From Liolophura sinensis (Eukaryota; Mollusca; Polyplacophora; Chitonida; Chitonidae), in NCBI RefSeq assembly GCF_032854445.1, contig NC_088307.1:29416484-29480483 (forward strand): a stretch of 64,000 nucleotides of DNA. The letters are read 5' to 3'. This document shows, piece by piece, positions 42,847-55,771 of the stretch. The stretch's first letter is position 1. The number at the start of each line of letters is the position of its first letter. The position numbers were made by a program, and so were the translations under genes. The notes beneath the pieces are model-generated. The model was given only the letters and a program-made list of their open reading frames with translations. It was not told the DNA's origin and made no database searches.

Positions 42847-45800
42847 ACTGACTTCCCGTGGTTTTTTACAGCTGCCAAGAAAGGGCCCAAAAAAACTGGC
42901 AAGAAAGCAGGAAAGAAGGGAGCAAAAGGTAGAGTTGAGGTTTTTGTGGAGACTGATTAGTTACAAAGGCAAAGTGAAGGGTGAGGTGTAGAGTGTGCAT
43001 GTTCACAGATAAAACAGATAATATTGATAAAAATGTATACTACATGTATAGGTACCTGTCCAGTGAGCGTCGTTCAAACCTTTGTGTAGTCGTACACTGC
43101 ACATGTACAGGTACCCTAGAGCTTTGAATTGGTAATCTTTGTCATCGTGTCGTGGGAATCAGGATACAGTGCAGCTCATAAGAAGATAGGTGAAGTACTT
43201 GTCATCCTGGTGTCTACCACCTGGAGCTTCAGTGAGGCAGCACTATGAAATTGTCAGCATGGGGACTGCTGTGCTGCAAGTTGCGATATGTCTGAGAGAG
43301 TGTTGGAATTATGGCTAGAACCTAAGCAATCAAGCATACATACACACATTTGTTATGGGAGATGCATATTTCTGCATTGAGTTTTAGTATTCTTTTCTGA
43401 TGCTCTTTACATGTACTTCCATAGACATAAAAATGTTTCCTTTGAATTTGAGTTCGAAGCCAGTTTTTGGCAGTGTTTTTTTCCCTGTGTGCCAAAGTTC
43501 ATGATGACCATTCTGTCGAAATTCTGACAGCAGCATTTCTCAACATGTATAATTCCATATGTATGAAGTAAACTGAAAATTTTACATCATCTGGAACAGC
43601 TCAGGTTGCAGAGTGCTTGATGTTCTAAGATGAATTCGTTTCTGTTGTCAAGAGGTGGGCGCAGCAAAGAAGATTTTATGTAGTGTGTAACAGAGCTTGT
43701 TAAATAATGAGCCCACTCACTTGATCTCTTTGGCTCTTCAAGAACAGGGTTCTAGTTTTCCAAATTCCATTTAATATTGAATTCTAGCGCTAACATGTAC
43801 TGAATGAAGAGACTAACAAACTGAGTGCGTAGGCTCATTGTGTTGTGGGCTCTCTGGCATTTTTCAGGCTATGACAAGAAATGATATTTATGTGTACGTA
43901 GTTTATTTATATATGTATTTCATAAGACAGTTAATACATAAACAGTACATATATGTGATATATGTAGTTCACATGACCACATGCTCATTACAGATGATAG
44001 TATTCAAGGGGTTTTGATTTTTTATTCCAGGGGTACGTAAGACAATGTATACATGCTTAATGTGGATACAGTATTAATGCTGTGTCCATACAAAACATTT
44101 TGTCTTTGCAGAAGTTCATCTTAAACTTAAAGGTTGATAAAATTGATTAATACACTTTGCCAGGTAAGCTGTATGAGCTGTGGGCTACAAAAGTTTGATC
44201 AGTGTTGTTGTATGCATATAACCAAGGTAATGTTGGTGTTTGTAGTGACACCAGCGATAGAGCCAGTGCTTAAGGCAAGCACTGGGTCAGGGACAGGGGG
44301 TGACGGAAACCCTTATCATTCTGCTGCTCTAGACTCCTCTGCAGGTAAACTTGATGGAAGTTGGATAAGCCGTTGTTGATGCACAAAGTTGTAGTAAAAC
44401 ATACCCTTGGCTATTATTTTGTAAAGTATATACATGTACCTGTAAGCCAGCTTCTTAAAAGATGTACTACGTGTATTTCAAGTCTAGTTCATATTGTGTT
44501 TTGGGTGTGAACGCATACTAATACATGTAGTACAATGTATTCAAATTTTGGAACTCGTTACAGATATCTACAAACTTCAGACATTTACATGTTTACTTCT
44601 GTGACGTAGAATGTGAGTCTTTTCTAATTAAGTAAAACTTCATTACAAGTTCTTTTCGATACCATTATAGCTAAGTCATTGTGCGTGCTAATAATATAAC
44701 TATGCTCAGAAAACAATTTGACGTACATGTACAAGTTTACAGGGCATCTCATTCTGGGTATTTTTGTATTATAACCAAATCATGCTTTCTATAATAGTTC
44801 AAAAACAGAATTCACTTGTTTGTTTCCATAATTTTTCTAAACATCTTTCTTTCTTGGCCTGTAATATATGAAATAGAGTGATCAGCTCATTAAACTGAGA
44901 TTTTTAACTGTTTAAAACATATTTCGGTTTTGTTCATAATTTTGAGATGGAGTTGTAAGGATCTGTACAGACAGTCAGTGTTACTGTTAGCACACATACC
45001 TGTCTGGAGATGATGACCTTGATCTTGTTTGTTTCCGTGTCAGAGGTCGAGTCCGCCATAACAGCAAGCTCTGGTTCCAGAACAGGGGGTAGGGGAAATC
45101 CTTACCATTCTGCAGCTCTAGATGCAGGTAAAATAATGGGTACCGATTGTCTGGTAGGGGGCCATTTGCAATTAACCTGAGTTTTATCTTTATGATTCAG
45201 AGTAGCCCCCTATTCCACGCTACATTGTGTCAGCCATCATGGTGTGGACTGACTGGTATCAGAACTGTTCCAAATTTCATCAACAGAACAATCACAAGTT
45301 GTACAAGGCTTACACTTTCACACATTGGAAGAGAAACTCCTGTAGAGACATTGGGATTATTTTGTAGTAGATCAAACGTATTCACGAGTGCACGTTCTCT
45401 ACTGCTTCAGTATAGAAACCTCCTCAAAATCAAACTTTTGGAATTTTTAAAAGTTTTATTTCTTAATGTTTAGAAAAATCAAAGATGAATATTAAAAATC
45501 TGTGGGACTGTTTTTTATTTTTAGTTTAAATAATAAACTAAAGTAAACACCTGGACAATAAAATTTTGAAAATTGGAGAAATATCACATGGAAACTAACT
45601 AATTTTGTAACAGCTTTTCTCATATTTTTCACTAATAACTTTATATAAAAGTTAGATAAATTTTGAGAATCTAAACTGTAGGAAATCAGAGAATAAAGCT
45701 GTGAATGCCGTTTCTCTTTGGCTATTAAACAGTATTTTTACTAGCGGGATTATTGGATGGTAGCTAGCTCGAGCCACATTTTGTGGTACAGTGCACCATA

Positions 45801-48800
45801 TCCACATGTATGTTTTCTGAGATTTCAGTACAGATTGTTTCACACAAAGCACATTGTATTTAGTTATGATTAGCAAAATTATGCTTGTGTTAGGGACATC
45901 AGATGCTAACGAAGCCTGGAATTGTCCAGAAGAAGGCTTAATTAGTAGTAGACCTGTGAAAAACTCCACATGTGTAAAACTATATTTCAAGAAAAACCAA
46001 AGCAATAAATACTCTTAAAAGTGAGATGTAGCAGAGCCTGTTCCCAGCAACTCAGATTTCTCAAATTTATTGAGACATATTTTCACTATCATTGGCAAAG
46101 TGTGAAAATGGTCTCCTTTTGGCATTGTTTTTAGAAGGAAAAAATATTCAACAAAACTCAGGTTTAGCAGATCAAATGGCCCACATGTAACGCTGCACTG
46201 AGAAACCCAGCTTGCTGATCAAAGTGCATGTCTTCTGCTGTGCTGCCATCTCCGCCCAATTCACCATGCTGCATGTATCCAGATCATGGCATAATGTTGC
46301 TTTCACAGAACTGGGTAAATCATTTCTTCCTGACCTAAAAATAATGTTGAATACCCTGTGGCAGTCTATCTATAAATGTAATTTAGTGGGGGGAAAAAGG
46401 AAACGATGTCGTAAAATCTTGCGAGAAAATTGATTTGCAAAGTTTCATGAAAGTGTTCTCTTGGACATGAATGCCATTTTGCTCTTTATAAAGAATAGCT
46501 GGTCATTCAGGCTTGGCTGAATGAACCATTGGGCACCTTTTAACCTTATCATCGTTCAGGGCTTTCAAGAAAGAGCAAGATGCAAGGCTGCAGACAGCTA
46601 TCTTTGTAACCACCTACTTTTTGTACTGTAACCAGGCATATAACAATTTAACAATCATATCAAAAAGATACTTAAATTCGTTTCAGCCTTATTTTCCTCC
46701 TCCTGCGTTTTAATCTTGACCTAATTCTCATTGAAAACACTGATCAGTATTATAGAGCTTATTTGTCTTGAAGATGTCGTGGAGCAAATCTTGAAATATC
46801 ACTCCCACGTTCTGTTTTAATCAATAACATAAATTCTTGTCTCACCCATTCTGTTTAATCTATCACATAAATTCTTGTCATCACAGCCATTGTTATAATC
46901 TATCACAAAAGTTTTTGTCATCGCTCCCAGTGTTACAATCTATCATATACATGTAAATTCTTGTCGTCTCACCCACTGTTAAAATTTATCACATAAATTC
47001 TTTGTCATCTTTGCCACTGTTAAAATCTGTCGCACAAATTCTTGTCATCTTTGCCATTGTTAAAATCCCTGTCACATAAATTCTTGTCATCTTTGCCATT
47101 GTTAAAATCTATCACATAAATTCTGGTCATCTTTGCCATTGTTAAAATCTATCACATAAATTCTGGTCATCTTTGCCATTGTTAAAATCTATCACATAAA
47201 TTCTTTGTCATCTTTGCCACTGTTAAAATCTGTCGCATAAATTCTGGTCATCTTTGCCATTGTTAAAATCTATCACATAAATTCTTTGTCATCTTTGCCA
47301 CTGTTAAAATCTGTAACATAAATTCTTGTCATCTTTGCCATTGTTAAAATCTGTCACATAAATTCGTGTCATCTTTGCCATTGTTAAAACCTATCACATA
47401 AATTCTTGTCTTCTTTGCCATTGTTAAAATCTATCACATAAATTCTTTGCCGTCTTTGCCATTGTTAAAATCTATTGCATGAATTCTTGTGTCGTCTCAC
47501 CCATTCTAGTTAATCTGTCACATAACCGTTTGTGTCATCAAGACAATTGATATGATCCATCACATAAATTGAGAGTGAGGCTCAGTTGTGGTCCTAGAAT
47601 AGACCCAGTTACACATACTCCTAGTTCAGATGATTTTTTGACATGCTGGTGTCAGGAGAAATTTAGATGAAAATGATTTTCTCCCAGGGGTTCTGCTGTT
47701 CAGCCTCTGCTTGAGACTGTAGGGGGAGGGAAACAGAACATCTGTCTAGCCTCTTATGTGTGTGTCATTGGTTAACTCAAGAGTATTTTACCTTAATACT
47801 CTCCAGTAAGAGTCATTCTCATGTATTACCTTGAGTAAACCACCTATGGCAAATAACTGACAAACTTCCCCTCTTAGAGGTATGAGGGACAGATTTGCAC
47901 CTACAATACAATCTCAATTTCTGTGCCATCTTGGTGGATAACATACGATAAACGTCTACGTTGTATATGTGGTCACTTCATATTAAGGCTGGATAGATGG
48001 GACATGGTGTACAATGTGCTGTACTGAAAGACCTCATAATTTCTAGATCATTGTACATAATGTTATACTTTTACTCATTTCTCTATTCCCATTAACATTT
48101 TGCTCACCAGTATTGTAGTTTTCACTAAAGCGATGTTGACTTTTTCAGAGTGTCCGTATGTGCCATTACCTAATGACAATCAGTTTTTGCAGAGGATGAT
48201 GAATCTGCGGTTTATTGTCAGTCCAGTGCTTGGCTTTTGATTTTTTTTTTTCAGAGGAACCATAACCTTGTGCTCAGTATTTTAGAATATTCATTTCTCT
48301 CATTCAGTATCTCGCATTCATTATTTCAGAGTACTCATGTTTTCATGTCTGTCATACAAATATTTCATATGCCATTTGAAGACATCTTGCCACAAGACAT
48401 CTGACTGTTAAACTGACTGTCCTCCTGATAACTATGATAACACGGTGTTGTCATTGTCCATTATTAGGTCACCCTCTCAACCTTGCCTTTGGTGTCTGTG
48501 TGTACATTTGAAATGGTGTTGGGTGACTTCATGTACTTGTACATTTGAAATAGTGTGTAATGACTTCATGTACATTTGAAATGGTTTGTGGCAAGATGGT
48601 GTGCATGCACGTGGATGTGGAGGGTATGACGTGTACATGGATGAGTACGGTAGGACGTGTTACATACATGTACATGGATGAGGACGGTATGACGTGTTAC
48701 GTACGTGTACATGGATGAGGACGGTAGGACGTGTTACATACATGTACATGGATGAGGACGGTAGGACGTGTTACATACATGTACATGGATGAGGATGGTA

Positions 48801-51401
48801 AGACGTGTTACATACATGTACATGGATGAGGACGGTAGGACGTGTTACATACATGTACATGGATGAGGACGGTAGGATGTGTTACATACATGTACATGGA
48901 TGAGGACGGTAAGATGTGTTACATACATGTACATGGATGAGGACGGTAGGACGTGTTACATACATGTACATGGATGAGGACGGTAGACGTGTTACATACA
49001 TCTACATGGATAAGGACGGTAAGACGTGTTACATACATGTACATGGATGAGGACGGTATGACGTGTTACATACATGTACATGGATGAGGAGGGTATGACG
49101 TGTTACATACATGTACATGGATGAGGACGGTAGGACGTGTTACATACATGTACATGGATGAGGACGGTAGGACGTGTTACATACATGTACATGGATGAGT
49201 ACGGTATGACATGTTACGTACATGTACATGGATGAGGACAGTATGACATGTTACGTACGTGTACATGGATGAGGACGGTAGGACGTGTTACACATGTACA
49301 TGGATGAGGAGGGTATGACGTGTACATGGATGAGGATTGTATGACATGTTACGTACATGTTCATGGATGAGGAGGGTATGACGTGTACAAGGATGAGGAG
49401 GGTATGACATGTACATGGATGAGGACGGTATGATGTGTTACGTACATGGATGAGGACGGTATGACGTGTTACATACATGTGCATGGAGGAGGACAGTATG
49501 ACGTGTAACATAGATGTACATGGAGGAGGACGGTATGACGTGTAACATACATGTACATGGAGGAGGACGGTATGACGTGTAACGTACATGTACATGGAGA
49601 AGGACAGTATGACGTGTTATGTACATATACATGGATGACGACGGTATGACGTGTAACATACATGTACATGGAGGAGGACGGTATGACGTGTTACGTACAT
49701 GTACATGGATGAGGACAGTATGACGTGTAACATACATGTACATGGATGAGGACGGTATGACGTGTTACGTACATGTACATGGAGGAGGACAGTATGACGT
49801 GTAACATACATATACATGGATGACGACGGTATGACATGTAACATACATGTACATGGAGGAGGACGGTATGACGTGTTACGTACATGTACATGGAGGAGGA
49901 CGGTATGACATTTTATGTACATGTACATGGAGGAGGACAGTATGACGTGTTATGTACATATACATGGATGAGGAGGGTATGACGTGTTCAAGGATGAGGA
50001 GGGTATGACATGTACATGGATGAGGACGGTATGATGTGTTACGTACATGGATGAGGACAGTATGACGTGTTACATACATGTACATGGAGGAGGACAGTAT
50101 GACGTGTTACATACATGTACATGGAGGAGGACAGTATGACGTGTAACATACATGTACATGGAGGAGGACAGTATGACGTGTAATATACATGTACATGGAG
50201 GAGGATGGTATGACGTGTAACATACATGTACATGGAGGAGGACAGTATGACGTGTTACGTACATATACATGGATGAGGACGGTATGACATTTTATGTACA
50301 TGTTCATGGATGAGGACAGTATGACATTTTACGTACCTGGTATTTGCCAACTTTATACATAATGTATGTGGTATTTATAGCAAGTTGGCATGTAATGAAA
50401 GTTTCCCACTTTGCACGTGACAGTAACAAATCTTTGCAGTACCCAGAACTTCGACCTTTATTAACCAAGTGTTCTTCCCATTCGATCAGATTAGTTTTCT
50501 TGTGCCCTTGTACTCTTGCAGTTTTTCATTATTTTTGTTGTATATCTTACTAGGCCTGGATTATTATTTCTTTTTTGTCCGGACTTTTTGAGATATGTGG
50601 CTAAATTTGTGGTTCTGTTTGGTTTATAATACCTGACTCAGGCTGTCTGGACTTTTTGAGATATGTGGCTAAATGTGTGGTTCTGTTTATAATACCTGAC
50701 TCAGGCTGCCTCCTTGTATAAACAAGTAAAAATTCTTAAATACAGAATTGAAAACAATCTGAATGGACAAAAAAAGAAGAAAAATAATTTATCAAAAACT
50801 CGGACATGCCTTGTCTGTCCAGGAAAATGCTTTAAGCTTCCAACAAGAATCAGGCCATGCACTGCAGTGAACATGGTCTTCCTGGACTTAGTTTGCTGGA
50901 GTTTTATAGTGCTAGGTAATGTATTTCAGAGGAAAATACATGTAACATTGTGTTTGAGCTCATGCTGTACTTTAAAATCAGTAAGGCATTCTGGGCCATG
51001 CTTGTTGGCAAATGAAATGAAACTTCAGGTGATTTATGGTTGTCAGCAGGTGTCTGACAGGACCAGGGAACTTTAGTCATCAGCTCTCAGATTGATTGAA
51101 CTGTCTCTGTTGTTGATGTCACCGATTCACAAACAAGGTTGACAATTGATTCCAGCTCCCAAGGATTTACATGTAACTGTGTCTCTTTGAGTACAGCCTA
51201 TTCGTTGCAAACTTTAAGCACCACTGCAGGGATTGCATTCAGTCCTGATTTCACTGTATTTTGGCTGGTGTGCTTGAAGTCAGGGGGTTTTTGACAAACT
51301 TCATTAAGTGTAATATATTTTTCTTTTTGTTTGTTGCAGGGGGTAAGAGCAAATCCGTGAAACGCCTTGCTGGAGGAAAGGGCAAGAAAAGCAAGAAGTG
51401 A
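42118..51401 (+). CDS. Small lysine-rich protein of unknown family, five coding exons
   Basis: Coding exons 42118-42181, 42872-42928, 44246-44344, 45044-45127 and 51340-51401 join to 366 nt, encoding 121 residues. All introns are GT-AG and every junction is phase 1, so exons 2, 3 and 4 can each be skipped without frame change. The N-terminal 40 residues are a Lys/Ala/Gly tract (MAARKGATKAKAPAG, then KKAAKKGPKKTGKKAGKKGA). The middle holds two related modules ending GNPYHSAALD. The C-terminus is basic again (GGKSKSVKRLAGGKGKKSKK). No signal peptide or membrane segment is seen. The composition recalls basic chromatin or cytoskeleton-associated small proteins, but I cannot assign a family. The large last intron (6.2 kb, with two minisatellites) could hide a further exon. 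A possible AATAAA lies at 54100-54105. Confidence 0.75.
42563..42842 (+). mobile_element. tRNA-derived SINE family A, full length, young, with perfect TSD
   Basis: The head GGGCCTCCGTGGCTCAGTCG contains a pol III A box, and GAGTTCAAGACC acts as B box. The body ends TAAAACACCAATC plus a run of about 25 A. Perfect 13-bp target duplication TCTGACTGACTTC lies at 42550-42562 and 42843-42855. It is inserted in intron 1 of the lysine-rich gene, ending 16 bp before the acceptor AG. Confidence 0.9.
42872..42928 (+). CDS. Lysine-rich protein, coding exon 2
   Basis: 57 nt encoding AAKKGPKKTGKKAGKKGAK. Acceptor GGTTTTTTACAG, donor AAAAG|GTAGAG, phase 1-1. A SINE with its target duplication ends 16 bp before the acceptor AG. 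Confidence 0.75.
42929..44245 (+). other. Intron 2 of the lysine-rich gene
   Basis: AT-rich unique sequence. No repeat or exon seen. Confidence 0.55.
44246..44344 (+). CDS. Lysine-rich protein, coding exon 3 (module copy 1)
   Basis: 99 nt encoding (V)TPAIEPVLKASTGSGTGG then DGNPYHSAALDSSA. Acceptor GGTGTTTGTAG, donor GCAG|GTAAAC, phase 1-1. It matches exon 4 in both bases and protein. Confidence 0.72.
44345..45043 (+). other. Intron 3 of the lysine-rich gene
   Basis: About 700 bp between the duplicated exons. The intron starts (GTAAACTTG / GTAAAATAA) are similar only for a few bases. Confidence 0.55.
45044..45127 (+). CDS. Lysine-rich protein, coding exon 4 (module copy 2)
   Basis: 84 nt encoding EVESAITASSGSRTGG then RGNPYHSAALDA. 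Acceptor TTTCCGTGTCAG, donor GCAG|GTAAAA, phase 1-1. The shared GNPYHSAALD, with synonymous differences relative to exon 3, suggests the duplicated module has been kept as protein. Confidence 0.72.
45128..46814 (+). other. Intron 4 of the lysine-rich gene, first part
   Basis: No third copy of the GNPYHSAALD module was found by eye. The sequence is AT-rich and unique. Confidence 0.5.
46815..47575. repeat. Tandem repeat, about 40-bp unit, about 18 copies, intron 4 of the lysine-rich gene
   Basis: Unit GTTAAAATCTATCACATAAA plus TTCTTGTCATCTTTGCCATT, diverged at both edges. Confidence 0.92.
47576..48589 (+). other. Intron 4 of the lysine-rich gene, between two arrays
   Basis: Unique sequence without exon-like features. 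Confidence 0.5.
48590..50335. repeat. Tandem repeat, 37-bp unit, about 47 copies, intron 4 of the lysine-rich gene
   Basis: Unit ACATGGATGAGGACGGTATG plus ACGTGTTACATACATGT. A GGAGGAGGAC variant dominates the second half, and several units are shortened. Confidence 0.94.
50575..50708. repeat. Tandem duplication, about 67 bp, 2 copies
   Basis: GGACTTTTTGAGATATGTGG and TATAATACCTGACTCAGGCT each occur twice, with one short deletion. Confidence 0.85.
51340..51401 (+). CDS. Lysine-rich protein, last coding exon
   Basis: 62 nt encoding GGKSKSVKRLAGGKGKKSKK and TGA. Acceptor TTTGTTTGTTGCAG with a strong pyrimidine tract. It enters in phase 1, consistent with exon 1, 2, 3 or 4 as donor. Confidence 0.78.
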
Positions 51402-54400
51402 TGACAAAATCAGGGAATGACTTTTGTCCGATCATTTTGGTTTCTCGTCATGTTTATATCTCACTGAAAAGACAGCATGTCCCGTAGATTTAGAGACCAT
51501 TTTTTAGAGTTCCCACAATCCCACTCATTCACAGCCTGCCTTCCATCCCCTGTTGTTCAAAGTGGAACAGGCCGCCTAGATTTCTGTTTAGATGCAAGTT
51601 TACTGACAGAAGACGAAAGCAGCACATTCTATTCATGCCATGAAGGAGTGGCAAGATTTTGTGGTAGTCTATCCCAAACCCTAAATGTTGGTGCTAGAAT
51701 GCTGGGTATTGGTTTTGTTTTGATTTGTATAACAGAGTTGTTAAGTGTGGTTTTTGTTTTTATACTACTTATTTATTATGAAGTAGGTTATTTTTGACAG
51801 TGTGTCAGTGGTCAAAAAGGTTTTAGACATCATAGTTCTCAACTGACTAGTGTACACATGATAATAGTGCTGTAGTCTTTGACAGACGTCATAATTCTCA
51901 ACTGACTGTAGTGTACACATGATAATAGTGCTGTAGTCTTTGACAGACATGCTAGTTCTCAACTGACTAGTGCAAAACATGACAATAGTGCTGAGGTCTT
52001 TGACACCATCCCTTCTGTGACAATAATGGCAAGTTTTAGGGTTGAGTACATTGTGCTGGTTTTATGTCCATGGTGTGCATGGTGAAACATTTTACATGGT
52101 AATGAAGAAGAATTATGGACACAATATTACATCGATATTTGTGCCCTTGTAGTAGGCACCTGGGCAGAGTTTCACCAAGGGGTGTACAACATTTTTTTTA
52201 TCGTACATTGGTCGTAGGATATTTTGTATGTCACTATTGCCATACGATTTGACCTATAGGTGCGATTGTCGTACAACATACTTGTGAAGCTCAGGCACAG
52301 AAAAGTAAGTAACACAAGTGCTATCTGCAATGTTTGAATTGCAATTTCTGAGAGGGGAGGGCTTGTTGAAGGCAATCCTACAGTGAGAAAGACCTGCGAA
52401 AGTCCCATGCCAGCATTGTTCATAAGCCGGCACTAAGCTCACTTATATTGTATACTCCTACGATAATATATTAATAACACCACATACCGGCTCAAGCATA
52501 GTAGATTTTTATTACTTTCTGTCTTCTATAGTGCATTTTTGCTGCGTCTGTCCGATGGAGTATTTGGGGTTTTTTTCCGCAGAGATTTTTGATACACAGG
52601 ATTTGTACAACTTGTACGTACATTTGTACTCACTGTCATGAACGTTAAACTTGAACATAAACACTGTACACGCATACATATATTATATATACTTAATTGT
52701 TGTGTGGCAGACGTGCTTTGCAATGGGGAACTCGTACAACTCCTTCCCGCCTGTACAAGACTTTTCAAACCTGTGTACTTATTTCTTCTTTCCTTTATTA
52801 CGTTACACCTATCGGCACACGTAAACCATATATGGAGTACACATGCACTGCAATGTCACAGACAAAAATGGTACGTTCTACTGTCATTTGGACCATCTGT
52901 GTAGATCGTCCATGAGTCTTTGAGTTTTTTTTCTATGTATGTTGTTGTTGTCATAGTGTGTAAGCCTTACTCATTCATCAGTATCTCATTGGGTTCCATA
53001 TTTGGGTGTACCTGGGTTTGTTGTTTGAGGACATACCGATGAAGAGAATTTCATCTGTTAATCGCCATGACCATTTGAGTACTCGTGAAGAAAATGCCGG
53101 CCAGGAATTTTACTGACATATAAAGCTACTTTAGTCGTATATAAAGCGTGGTTTGGAGGAACACAAGCCATTGTTTCTCCATCATACAGAAATATAGATA
53201 CAGTTATCGGTTTGGAAATTGTCCGTTCTTGGACTTTACATTCCTGGTTGCCATCGGGAGGAGATAAATCTAAAGGATTCGTGGCAAAACAAAACAACAC
53301 ACAATCTCAGGGTATTCGTACAAAGTGCTTTAATTACAAATGTTTTAGGTGAAAGTCGTGCTGTTTGGGCAACTTTCATGCTTGATGCCTTGAAAAACTG
53401 TCCTGGTTGATCTTTATCAGGAAAACTGGCTCTGAAGACTTACAAAATACAAAATGGTATCTTTAAGTTTCGAAAGTGGTATTTGCAAGAATTAACATGA
53501 CATATCTAGCGCAAACAGAATAGTTGAGGTTAATCCGCTGTGAACGAGCGGTCCCTCACCGCATTACCTGGAAAACTAGTGTGTTATGGGGTGGGGCAAT
53601 TTTTGTTGATCATTACAAAATGTACATAGGACACCCATTGATCTCGGAATGTATTGGCCTGCTATACATACTAAACAAGAGTTACTTAGAATCTAATCCA
53701 TGGCACACCGGCTATACAGATGTGCTTCAATCAGCAGCGCTATTTTTATAAATACAAAGGAAAGCCGAAACACCGGTTGTGTATTTAGTTAATTATTCAT
53801 TACTTGCTGGTTGTCAAGATATCGTGTAATTAAAACTAGATCAACTGGAAACAAATCCCCTTGTAAGGGAGATGCAAGCTAACTTGTTTTGCTGTGCCTA
53901 TCGTCTCCGATTTCAGGCGTCAGAATCTGTACATCATCATGTCTGAAGCGATTCACAGTTTAGATGTACGCCTAATGGGCTTCTCTTTTCACTACCATGA
54001 CTTGACCATTTCCAAGAATGTACTTTGTTTTTGTTTATTTGTGTGACATGCTGTCTGTTAATCTAACATTGTAGTTTATTTAAATTTTTTAACGTACATA
54101 ATAAAATTGGACAGTATATTTAGTGGACAATGATGTGCATGTTGTGGTTTCCCTGTGGTTTTTTTTTTGTTTTAACCTATTCGTGTGAGTTTTCACGTGC
54201 CTTATAGCGGGCGGGCGGGTTTATGGGTGAAAAAACCGGAGTGGCCCGCGTAAACTATTGACCTTTGGCAAGTCACTGACGAACGTGTGGTCAGTATGTA
54301 TGCCCACGGTATTGCTGGTGTAGATCAGATGTCTTCTACCGCCTTTACTTTTCACCCACCAAATGACAATTATTGCAGGTGACACGCCACGATGGCAAGA

Positions 54401-54689
54401 TGTCTGTCGTCGAGATCGCCGAGACCATGATAACCTGCATGACCTAACAGACAGACGAAGGTTTCAGGAATTCAAAAATCCGGCGTTCAAGCCGAATGGA
54501 ATGCAGTCTCCATTTTGGCAGGTCGTTGTGACCGAACGGATGTTTTCGTTCGTCAGAAATAATCGAATCCTTTGTCTCTGTACGGGTAGTTTACTTTGGG
54601 AGTGACACGAAACTACGTCAGAGTTCTGTAGTACGTATTGTCGTAGCGGTGTAGGCCGATGTGTATGAAAATCAGTTTTGAAGGGCTGT
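51402..54689 (+). other. 3' flank or UTR of the lysine-rich gene
   Basis: No further coding exon recognised. A possible poly(A) signal AATAAA lies at 54100-54105. A decayed dispersed repeat (ACCTTTGGCAAGTCACTGAC at about 54260) also has relatives near 12900 and 55240. Confidence 0.4.
51825..52005. repeat. Tandem repeat, about 60-bp unit, 3 copies
   Basis: Blocks AGTTCTCAACTGACTAGTG, ATGATAATAGTGCTGTAGTC and TTTGACAGA repeat three times, in the presumed 3' UTR or flank of the lysine-rich gene. Confidence 0.88.
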
Positions 54690-54828
54690 TCAAACCTGCG
54701 GATGGTCGTGGGTTTCCCTCGGGCTGTGCCCGGTTTCCACCCACAATAATGCTGGCCGCCGTCGTGTAAGTGAAATATTCTTGAGTACGGCGTAAAACAT
54801 CAATCAAATAAATAAATCACAACACAAC
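54690..54828 (+). mobile_element. SINE family A, 5'-truncated
   Basis: Retains CAAACCTGCGGATGGTCGTG through TAAAACATCAATCAAATAA. The head is missing. Confidence 0.8.
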
Positions 54829-55771
54829 ATTTTGAGTCACCCTAGACCAGTGACGCCAAATACAAGGTGATTAAGATGGCTGCATGGCGCTAAAGGCGTG
54901 TACGTTGCTACTTTTTATGCATATACGTGAACAATTAGAAAAAAATCCTAACTGAGGTGAACTGATAAGTGACTGAACTTCACCGGGCGGGTAATACGTG
55001 TGACCATCTGCCAAATATCGCACTATCGTCATTGATCTGGATTACTCTCTATGCCGTAAGTCATTAATTATATTACAGTTTCGTTGAAGTGTTAAAAGAA
55101 AAAGATTGACACGGACAGGTATTACGCAGGAAATATCGCGTCCACGAAAGTCTGTGGTTTAAAGATTGATTGATTGTTGTTTAATGCATGCATAGTCAGA
55201 AACCATTCCAGACCCGGTCATTTTTATAGGTGATGTAAACGACCGACCTTTGGCAGGCTACTTACGAACTGCTCAACGGTGTGATGTGACTGAGACTCAC
55301 GCCAAATTCCCTAGTTATGAAAAGGCCAGCAGCCTTCAATGAACTCCAGATTTAACGACCCCAAAGGGCTGTCGACGATACGGGAGTGTCTCGTAGCAAT
55401 AATGTGACCGCTCTCTCACCTCACTCCTTTTGTGCCCTGTAGAGACAATCTTACCGCTCTTTCGTCCAGTTCCTCTTGTGTACCATTTAGAGTGCCATTT
55501 AGAGAGTAAAAGATGGTAACTGACACATCTATGCATGTTATGATAACTTCATACCGTTATCCTTGCACATACCCGAAGGTGAAGACAATGTTTATCGCTG
55601 GATGTTGTTACTTGCGAGAACGGAGCGACCACAAGAAATGACAGGAAAAACGAAGGCGGAACTTAAACCCCATAGCGGAAACAGTCGCAATCCATATTCT
55701 TGCCTTTTTAATCGCCACTGGTAGCCGTCGTAAATGTTCTTAAGGCGACGACTGCTCAGAAAATCGCGCAA

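Noticed and set aside
49251-50307. Repeated MYMYVTRHTV-type frames
   Set aside because: Products of the 37-bp minisatellite in intron 4 of the lysine-rich gene.
51477-51797. 106-codon frame after the lysine-rich gene's stop, with a hydrophobic end
   Set aside because: No family motif. Low-complexity hydrophobic tail from T-rich sequence. It lies in the presumed 3' UTR.
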